Source: Thalassiosira profunda (Eukaryota > Bacillariophyta > Thalassiosirophyceae > Thalassiosirales > Thalassiosiraceae). From it: a stretch of DNA of 12,245 nt. Position 1 is the first letter of the stretch; each line of letters begins with the position of its first letter. The notes under the pieces are model-generated. The model searched no databases. It saw only the letters and a list, made by a program, of their open reading frames with translations, and was not told where the DNA came from. The DNA lies in the NCBI GenBank assembly GCA_036939355.1, contig JALLAP010000514.1, positions 1 to 12,245 on the forward strand, read 5' to 3'. A program made the translations under genes and the position numbers. Of this stretch, positions 7,701 to 12,245 are shown piece after piece.

Positions 7701-9504
7701 GCTGGCCGAGATCACGTTCTTGGAGAAGTCCTTCGAAGAGCTGCAGGAGGATCTGTCGACCAACGCTCAGGCGTACGAAGACTGCATCCAGACCTTCGAG
7801 AAGGAGGCCGCAGAGAAGGATGCGCGAATCAGCGAACTGGAGAAGGAGCTGGAGGTCGCCAACGAGAAGATGGGCCAGCTGAAATCGCAAATCGAGGAGC
7901 TCACGGCGGAGGTGGAGACGGAGCGCAGCCGCAATGCCAAGCTTACGGCAACTGTGTCCGACTTGCAAAGTGAGCTGGAGATTGCTCGGAAAAATTCTGG
8001 TGGCTATGACGACGTCGTGGCGATTCTGCGGAAGGAATCGGAGGAGTATCAGGTCCAGCTTTCTCAAGCCAAGGGCGAGACGGAGTCTTTGAAACGAAAG
8101 AAGGCCGAGCTCGAGGAGCTGATGAGCAAGACGAAGGACTCGCTCGTCGACGAAAAGAATCGGGTGGCCGCTGCGCTCGAAGAAAAGGACAATCGCATCG
8201 CCCAGCTGGACAGGGAGCTCGTCGATCAGCTCCACGAGATCCATTCGTCCAAATCGGCCCTCGAGGAGACGAAAGCTGAATTGAAGGTGATGACTGGGAA
8301 GCGCAACAGCGAAAAGGGCAGGGCCGATGCCCTCGACGCGAAGATAGCCAAGCTAAATCAGCTCTCTGGTAGCTCGACCAACGCGGCATCGTCGGAGGAG
8401 GTGGATCGCCTAACAAAACTGCTCGACGAGGTTTCACAGTCGAACGACGAATACAAATCCCTCTCGACAACGTACGAGGACAAGGCAAAGTTCCTATCAC
8501 AACAACTCCTTCTATCGGGGCAGAATCTCACGGACAAACAGCGCCAGATCTTCCACCTCAAGAAGGAGCTTTCGGATACCACTGCCCAGGCCGACGCCAA
8601 AGCTGAGGCCAAGAGCTCTACATCCGACGAGGTGTCCGCACTGAAAGCCAAGCTCGAGGAGGTTCAGTCCCATTCCACCGTGTGGAAGGCGCAAGCGAAT
8701 GGGATGATCGTGCAATTGACTAATGACTTGAAAGAAAAGGAAGCATCCGCGTCAAAATTGCAGGACGAGCTCGACAAAAAGAGCAAGGAGGAGCCGACCA
8801 GCAGTGGTGGAGAGAGCGGGGCGCTGGAAAAGGAGATCGCAGCGCTCAAAACAGCGATGGAGGAGGCCCAAATGAAAGCGAAAGAAAAGATGCGGCACAA
8901 GAATCAATCCCTTAAGGAAATGGAAGATACGGTGGCGAGCCTGACGGCCCAGGTGAGCGATCTCAGGCGAGAGAAGGACCAAATGTCGGATCGATTGAAC
9001 AACGAGCTCCGGCGCAGCGAGGACGACTTTACGAGCCACGAACAGCAGCTCCGCCAAACGAAGGAGAGGCTGGCCAAGGAGCACCTCGCCGACATGACCC
9101 AGTTGGAGACCGAACTGAACCAATCGATCCAGCAGCTCGAGGCGGAGATTCAGACTCTGAAGAAGAGCAGATCATCCAGATCAGATGCGCCAACATCAGA
9201 TGCACAGAATCAGAAACTGCGGCAGATGGAGGACGCCCTTCGACGGAGCCAGGGCAAAGAGGTGTCGCTCATCAACGAAAATATGAAGATGCAGCAACGA
9301 ATCGAGGGCCTGCAGCGGCAAACCGAGCTGCGGTCGCGGGTGGCCACCATGGTCCGGGGCGACGAGGAGATCTACGATGACGACGAGGACGCCGAGGAAA
9401 GCGCCGTCGAACTGCCCACCTACTTCAAGGAGAAGCAAAGGCCGGTCGTGATTCGAGCCGTGGGCAATGTGTGGAGGAAGCTGTTCCGACGGAAACGGCT
9501 GTAG
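4723..9504 (+). CDS. Giant coiled-coil protein (1593 residues), possibly plastid-targeted
   Basis: This is a single uninterrupted 4782-nt frame. Residues 110-670 are acidic and low in complexity and contain three copies of an LSL-x-x-D-[PA]-[AT]-L-[ED]-x-M-[ED] motif (about 263-277, 313-327, 359-373). Residues about 676-1530 are nearly continuous Glu/Lys/Leu heptads without Walker motifs, so this is not an SMC or myosin motor. The C-terminus has an acidic patch (IYDDDEDAEE) and then a basic amphipathic end (VIRAVGNVWRKLFRRKRL). The first ATG has an excellent context (AACCATGG) but gives an Arg-rich N-terminus. Met40 (nt 4840) would begin a secretory-like segment ending ATHA|FTFLSTTNRLARPP, resembling a diatom plastid presequence. 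Function is unknown; a structural tether or scaffold is plausible. It is followed at 229 bp by the MYND gene on the same strand. Confidence 0.88.
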   Translation: MASDPPRRPRSTRCGASCGSRAMRSPPNERRPTSARRNAMAPVFAISASASLVHVHATHAFTFLSTTNRLARPPGAATAPSIPVFFAVRDKRSALWATKAPARLGFGMSDEEHEKAKAREWQVRAVRSADGSEKVTVVDRGNTSGPDGEDEQGGRDGEREIIGRGENSPGDEEWKVWSSFVGSEMEEAEAELAVYGDADAQLPLDEEDVEEIAAMLVEEPPTLRQLRGSYLGAEDGDEAAIDLGSKDQGDVQPVSPDFERWVETLSLGTDPALEHMEVEWSAGSEEEWWTYSPRLVVQREVKEGDPDFEAQLQTLSLGMDATLEQMDQVKSTSLEVEKGDNVGDASGEGEDASTDGGEQELSLRIDATLDRMEQVLSNLEPKEEENGDEGASSEGEKEQGILSLSEKRAQIKAKAAALDEQEDEPTETEDKKEGEALLEAKGAAAESIQSLSPTPSMEEGYGQIELKEPEVEVADAVEALSPEDDAAETLPSKPIETPGEKAMKQYENIEMTAEEAQQIREARLVAAPGAVEGSSQKDDGTGTDIKEGQTAEEAAAARSQRMKEADEMAKALRSEKDSATAPTVSEPVEDVDEGDGKDVAEISSSAEPEIPTNLAQSTDAAADLSEQGDSPVTLEDKVEDNPPVVEALGSMFEAAKSFLPSPPKAPPSQHNIDHNHDATNENLSEINEGLQKKLQDRKQDLGRLRRKVNELERELLRAKKTKDKETKKELEERTTSMREKYHRQLDRAKETIAALETEEKALNEELAEGNVRLEEALEAKERVAAEYSFAINKFARLKGSVDAETAGLSSKLDESQQEVLSLEAQLTNATEEVEKYQLESKNWRDECTNKANQLDVFTSRVKDMQSTIDNLQSGIRDTQENLDTIISTAKAEEKARSKDNLQRLSDEYEAMIRAKSKKIGELRTALRSANAKRRHVERFAEKERRVAVKEVRDELTEEMDVLRGTLNDREEEIAQMEGAVAEAKGAKEEREKLLAEITFLEKSFEELQEDLSTNAQAYEDCIQTFEKEAAEKDARISELEKELEVANEKMGQLKSQIEELTAEVETERSRNAKLTATVSDLQSELEIARKNSGGYDDVVAILRKESEEYQVQLSQAKGETESLKRKKAELEELMSKTKDSLVDEKNRVAAALEEKDNRIAQLDRELVDQLHEIHSSKSALEETKAELKVMTGKRNSEKGRADALDAKIAKLNQLSGSSTNAASSEEVDRLTKLLDEVSQSNDEYKSLSTTYEDKAKFLSQQLLLSGQNLTDKQRQIFHLKKELSDTTAQADAKAEAKSSTSDEVSALKAKLEEVQSHSTVWKAQANGMIVQLTNDLKEKEASASKLQDELDKKSKEEPTSSGGESGALEKEIAALKTAMEEAQMKAKEKMRHKNQSLKEMEDTVASLTAQVSDLRREKDQMSDRLNNELRRSEDDFTSHEQQLRQTKERLAKEHLADMTQLETELNQSIQQLEAEIQTLKKSRSSRSDAPTSDAQNQKLRQMEDALRRSQGKEVSLINENMKMQQRIEGLQRQTELRSRVATMVRGDEEIYDDDEDAEESAVELPTYFKEKQRPVVIRAVGNVWRKLFRRKRL
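5509..5841 (+). repeat. Three LSLxxDxxLxxM repeats in the acidic N-terminal region
   Basis: The copies are ETLSLGTDPALEHME (5509-5553), QTLSLGMDATLEQMD (5659-5703) and QELSLRIDATLDRME (5797-5841). They are spaced 50 and 46 residues apart. The first two are also preceded by DFE. These short helical motifs are embedded in otherwise unstructured acidic sequence, which suggests repeated binding sites for a partner. Confidence 0.75.
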
Positions 9505-9732
9505 ACCAAACTGTACTACTTATCTAGTTTCATGGATTCATATCGAAGGTCCACGACGGGAACGGCAGCCGCTCGGCCGCCACCATTGGGCAACGCAATC
9601 AAGGGGACGGTGCAGGGAGATGAAGAAAAGGGAGGCGGGCAGGCAGCGGCAGGCGTACCTACGTACTTACGTGAATTACCTAGGACATCACCCCCCCCCC
9701 CGCCCGCGCCTCGGAAGCCACAAGACGCGGCC
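9505..9732 (+). promoter_or_regulatory. Gap before the MYND gene; promoter and 5' UTR
   Basis: These 228 bases follow the coiled-coil stop. They are open in the MYND frame back to an ATG at 9532, but the encoded Pro/Gly-rich stretch looks non-coding. The region has an 11-base C run (9691-9701) and clustered ACGTA-type motifs (CCTACGTACTTACGTGAA, about 9658-9675). I treat it as regulatory sequence and 5' UTR. Confidence 0.5.
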
Positions 9733-10470
9733 ATGCCATCGAGGAAGCGCACAAAAGGTGCCGCGAGGAAGGCCAAAGCGGCGGCCCAAGCGGCGGAGCG
9801 AGCGGCGGAACAAGCGGTGGCCAAGTGTCGCCACGGTGCATGCCCTCCAGATCGTCCGCCGCCGCCCATTTGTGTCAATTTTGTTCAGAGTTATTACAAC
9901 ACGCACGACGAGGTCACGGAGTCGGACCAAACCACAGCTTCTGTAATCAAAGCGATGATGATATGCATCGAAATGTTTCCTCAAGTTGTGAATGATTCAT
10001 CGCTGAGGGGCATCGTCCGATCGCTCTTTCTATCATTCGCGACGAGCCAAATCATCCGAGGGAAGACAGCCGGGGCCACTCTCGCAGCCGGCGCCATCAT
10101 CGCGTTGGATACGACTGTGATGATTACCCCGATGGAACACGCACCATACTTGAAGAAGATAAGCGAGATCAGTGCTGGCGGAGAAAGAGCTGCGATCAAA
10201 TTCCTCTCGAAGGAAAATCCACATTGCAACTGCCTGGAGAAGATATTCGCTGAGGAGTACAAATCCCAAACGAAGATGTCGTTCTGCAACCATTGCAAGA
10301 AGGTGGTAGAGTCTAAGAAGCTGATGACATGCACCAGGTGCAAATTGACTGACTACTGCAGCAAGGGGTGCCAACTTGATGCCTGGCCGAATCACAAGGA
10401 GATCTGCTCTCAAATGATGCGAGGGTCGGGGCCCGTGGATCTTTGTCATCTGCTATCAGTAATGGAATAG
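9733..10470 (+). CDS. MYND-type zinc-finger protein
   Basis: The protein has 245 residues from the Met at 9733 (MPSRKRTKGAARKAKAAA), a basic Ala/Lys opening that I recall from many diatom MYND proteins. That is why I prefer it to the upstream in-frame ATG at 9532, which would add 67 Pro/Gly-rich residues. The C-terminal MYND finger is complete: Cys185, Cys188, Cys200, Cys203, Cys209, Cys213, His221 and Cys225, in the order CNHC, CTRC, DYCSKGC, WPNHKEIC. An extra Cys/His cluster (CRHGAC, residues 32-37) and HCNC (164-167) could also bind metal. The middle is helical and Ala/Ile-rich without clear membrane spans. MYND fingers bind proline-rich peptides in partner proteins. There is no SET domain, so it is not a SMYD methyltransferase. 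Its 3' end converges with the next gene across 81 bp. Confidence 0.9.
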   Translation: MPSRKRTKGAARKAKAAAQAAERAAEQAVAKCRHGACPPDRPPPPICVNFVQSYYNTHDEVTESDQTTASVIKAMMICIEMFPQVVNDSSLRGIVRSLFLSFATSQIIRGKTAGATLAAGAIIALDTTVMITPMEHAPYLKKISEISAGGERAAIKFLSKENPHCNCLEKIFAEEYKSQTKMSFCNHCKKVVESKKLMTCTRCKLTDYCSKGCQLDAWPNHKEICSQMMRGSGPVDLCHLLSVME

Positions 10471-10551
10471 AAATATTCGACATCAAAGATGAAAGGGTTT
10501 GTCCTACTCATGAACTGTGCATACTAGATATGTACAATACTACAACAACAT

Positions 10552-11376
10552 TCACAGTGTTGCTCTCCGCGACGCCCGGGCATGGATTGCCGTTGCGGGC
10601 GAAATATGCTCCGTGAAATCCAGGGAATCCCTCCGCCGCTCCCGCCACGAAGGTCTCGGCTTCGCGCCCCGTTTCCTCCTCCTCTCATTGGCCCGCCGGA
10701 CACCCTCCCTCAGCCCGTAGATTCCCGCGCTCAGCCGTTCCATTCCCTCCACTAAAATCAACGGGAGGGGGTACTCCCCCATCTGCTTTTCGTGCTCCTG
10801 CCTTGCCCTCGTCACGGCCAGATGAATCTCCCCCATTGAGACCCCGCATCGCAACAGCATGGCCGCCCGCTCCCCCGGGGCCAGGCGGAGTTCCCACATG
10901 GTCAGTCGCGGACCGCAGGCGTCGCGTTGGGCTTGGTGGGCGTCGACGGAGGATGCGACGGCGGTGGCGTAGTCCCAGCCGATGCCGACGAGAGGGCCGT
11001 GGAGCGCGGGGCCGTCGGCGAGGACGGTTTCGTACTCGCGGATGCGGACCGTTCCAAAGCATACGGATTTTGGGGCCGACGGCGGAGGCTTGGACTCGTC
11101 GCACTGATCATCAGTCTTGATATTACTGGCCGCGAAGCAGCTCCTCACCGGGCGGGACTCGTGGCACAGCGCCGCATAGTCGGCCGACGAGCGGAGCGAA
11201 AGGTCGGAGTCGGAGTCGGGGAGGGTGTCGGTCGTCGTCCGCCGGCGTCGGCGGAGGAGGAAGCGGCCGACTTTGGAGGAAATCTTCGCGTCGGTCTCAT
11301 CGTGCCGCAGCGGCGCCTTGCCGCCGCCTCCGGCCGCGGCCGCGGAAGCCTTGGGTCGGGTCGGGAGAAGCTTCAT
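10552..11376 (-). CDS. Diatom conserved-motif protein (FxxVxIRxYExxLxD...GPxxGIGWxY)
   Basis: The protein has 274 residues if translation starts at the Met at 11376, which has A at -3. An in-frame Met at 11418 would add 14 residues in a weaker context. Residues about 104-136 read VCFGTVRIREYETVLADGP then GPLVGIGWDY. From memory, this motif recurs in many diatom proteins of unknown function. A second typical block follows (RLAPGERAAMLLRCGVSMGEI). The N-terminal 100 residues are disordered and basic or serine-rich (FLLRRRRR, DSDSDLSLRSS). The C-terminus is strongly basic (RRANERRRKRGAKPRPSWRERRRD) and could be a nuclear-localisation or nucleic-acid-binding region. There is no signal peptide or known enzyme motif. 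It converges with the MYND gene and diverges from the F-box-like gene. Cellular role unknown. Confidence 0.85.
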   Translation of the reverse strand: MKLLPTRPKASAAAAGGGGKAPLRHDETDAKISSKVGRFLLRRRRRTTTDTLPDSDSDLSLRSSADYAALCHESRPVRSCFAASNIKTDDQCDESKPPPSAPKSVCFGTVRIREYETVLADGPALHGPLVGIGWDYATAVASSVDAHQAQRDACGPRLTMWELRLAPGERAAMLLRCGVSMGEIHLAVTRARQEHEKQMGEYPLPLILVEGMERLSAGIYGLREGVRRANERRRKRGAKPRPSWRERRRDSLDFTEHISPATAIHARASRRATL

Positions 11377-11418
11377 GGTCCAGAGCTGCTTTAGCCGCCA
11401 CCAGCCTGTGTGGTGCAT

Positions 11419-11806
11419 TCACCAGGTTTGTGATCGATCGCCTTGTCGACAGAAACAGAAAAAAGTTGGACTTCAATGCCCAATAAGACTCAATAGTGCC
11501 GGAAGTAACCGCTGCGACACTCACAACTCACAGCAGCGATATTCAGTACTTATTCCAACGCTGAATCGATGATGTCATCGGGCTGGGCGGTTGTGAGTGA
11601 GAAATGTCTCCACAAACCCGCGGCACTTCCTTGATTTTTTTCGGAGGCCCCAATTTTTTCCGCAGCTGCTCGGCCAACGGCCAAGACACTCCGGCCAACT
11701 GGCGCCCATCACCCTTTGATGGCAGCGCTCATTGCCACTTCCCACCGGGTGATGCCAACGACAACAACAACTTGCAATGCCCCGCGGCCCGCACGCCGAG
11801 CAAAGG
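11419..11806. promoter_or_regulatory. Divergent promoter between the conserved-motif gene and the F-box-like gene
   Basis: These 388 bases hold no supported gene. They contain a near-palindrome CGATGATGTCATCG around 11567-11580 with a CRE-like TGATGTCA core, and three GGCCAA boxes (11672, 11679 and 11693) about 110-135 bp before the F-box start. Regulatory roles are inferred from position and motif resemblance only. Confidence 0.45.
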
Positions 11807-12245
11807 ATGACGGAGCCCCAAGCGCCAATGCCGCCCATCTCGCTGGCGTCATGTCCCGCCGACGCCCTCCTCGCCGTAGCCTCTTACCTCCCCGCCCGCG
11901 ACGTCCGCCGCCTCGCCTCTGCCTGCCAATCCATCCGATCGGCCCTCGTCGCCGGCCGGTCGGCCCACGCGGTGCTGTGGGCGCCCCGGTTGGCGGCGGC
12001 CTTTCCGCACGTCTTTCGCCGCGAATCCGGTCAGGCTGAGGGAGGTCGGTCCGCGGATCTGGCCGGGGTGTCGTTCGTGGACCGGCACCGGCGGCCCGCG
12101 CGGGGCCCGCAAGCGGATGCCCATGGCGACGAAGCCAACCTGGCGCTGCTCGCCAGTCTCCTCCCGCGGCGGCATCCCAAAGGCATCGACCCGGGCACAT
12201 TGCAATGCCAAGCGGGCGACCGCCGCGCATCCCTCGCAGGAGATC
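11807..12245 (+). CDS. F-box-like protein, 3' end beyond the window
   Basis: The frame is open from the ATG at 11807 (context AAGGATGA, A at -3) to the right edge, giving 146 complete codons and no stop. Residues about 16-62 read CPADALLAVASYLPARDV, RRLASACQSIRSAL and VLWAPRLAAAF. This follows the F-box pattern of a Leu-rich first helix, 'YLPxxDhxRLAxxC' and a terminal LW. F-box proteins usually recruit targets to SCF (Skp1-cullin) ubiquitin ligases through a C-terminal substrate-binding region, which here lies outside the window. The rest of the visible part is Arg/Ala-rich (DRHRRPARG, LASLLPRRHPKG) and not recognisable. The first Pro of the usual 'LP' pair is preceded by Cys, so the F-box is slightly divergent. 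Confidence is good that it is coding and moderate that it is an F-box. Confidence 0.75.
   Translation, partial: MTEPQAPMPPISLASCPADALLAVASYLPARDVRRLASACQSIRSALVAGRSAHAVLWAPRLAAAFPHVFRRESGQAEGGRSADLAGVSFVDRHRRPARGPQADAHGDEANLALLASLLPRRHPKGIDPGTLQCQAGDRRASLAGD

Noticed and set aside
4723..9504. Coiled-coil gene as an SMC, Rad50 or myosin protein
   Set aside because: There are no Walker A/B, hinge or motor-domain motifs. The similarity would come only from heptad composition.
9532..9732. 67-residue N-terminal extension of the MYND protein
   Set aside because: It is Pro/Gly-rich, crosses an 11-base C run and lies before the MPSRKRTKG start typical of the family. It is treated as 5' UTR but not excluded.
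11709..12230. 173-codon and 120-codon minus-strand ORFs at the right edge
   Set aside because: They are Arg/Gly/Pro-rich antisense frames of the F-box-like gene, whose own frame carries recognisable motif order and a good start context.

Overview
The window looks like nuclear DNA from a centric diatom, most likely Thalassiosira-like. This is inferred from gene content, since no database search was possible. The clues are short GT-AG introns in a eukaryotic GAPDH gene, helicase-associated (HA) repeats behind a diatom-style plastid presequence, a MYND-finger protein opening with MPSRKRTKG, a protein with an FxxVxxRxYExxLxD motif that I recall from many diatom proteins, and compact, GC-rich, mostly intron-poor genes. 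Nothing suggests bacterial operons, viral genes, CRISPR arrays, tRNA or rRNA.

Layout from left to right. The first 256 bases are the 3' flank of a three-exon glyceraldehyde-3-phosphate dehydrogenase gene on the minus strand (257-1687); its 44-base first exon was reconstructed here. A 227-bp divergent promoter separates it from a plus-strand gene (1915-2679) for an unrecognised 254-residue protein, built as a duplicated module of three 'LxxLxxVDxxhD' repeats. Facing it is a minus-strand HA-repeat gene (2994-3902) with three intact repeats and a putative plastid presequence. A fourth repeat (2813 to about 3020) is visible but is broken by two single-base frame changes. Between the HA gene and the next divergent gene lies an AT-rich, MITE-like element of about 351 bp with 27-bp terminal inverted repeats (4150-4500).

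A 4.8-kb uninterrupted plus-strand gene (4723-9504) encodes a giant coiled-coil protein. It has an acidic, repeat-bearing N-terminal third and an internal ATG from which a plastid-type presequence would begin. It is followed by a plus-strand MYND zinc-finger gene (9733-10470). A convergent minus-strand gene (10552-11376) carries the FxxVxxRxYE motif. Divergent from that, an F-box-like gene starts at 11807 and runs off the right edge.

The genes do not form a recognisable pathway. Only GAPDH has a firm biochemical role (glycolysis). The others are lineage-expanded or orphan families: two possibly plastid-targeted, and two (MYND, F-box) with protein-interaction domains. The most interesting points are the duplicated VD-repeat protein, the broken fourth HA repeat, the possible dual start of the coiled-coil gene and the inverted-repeat element in a divergent promoter.
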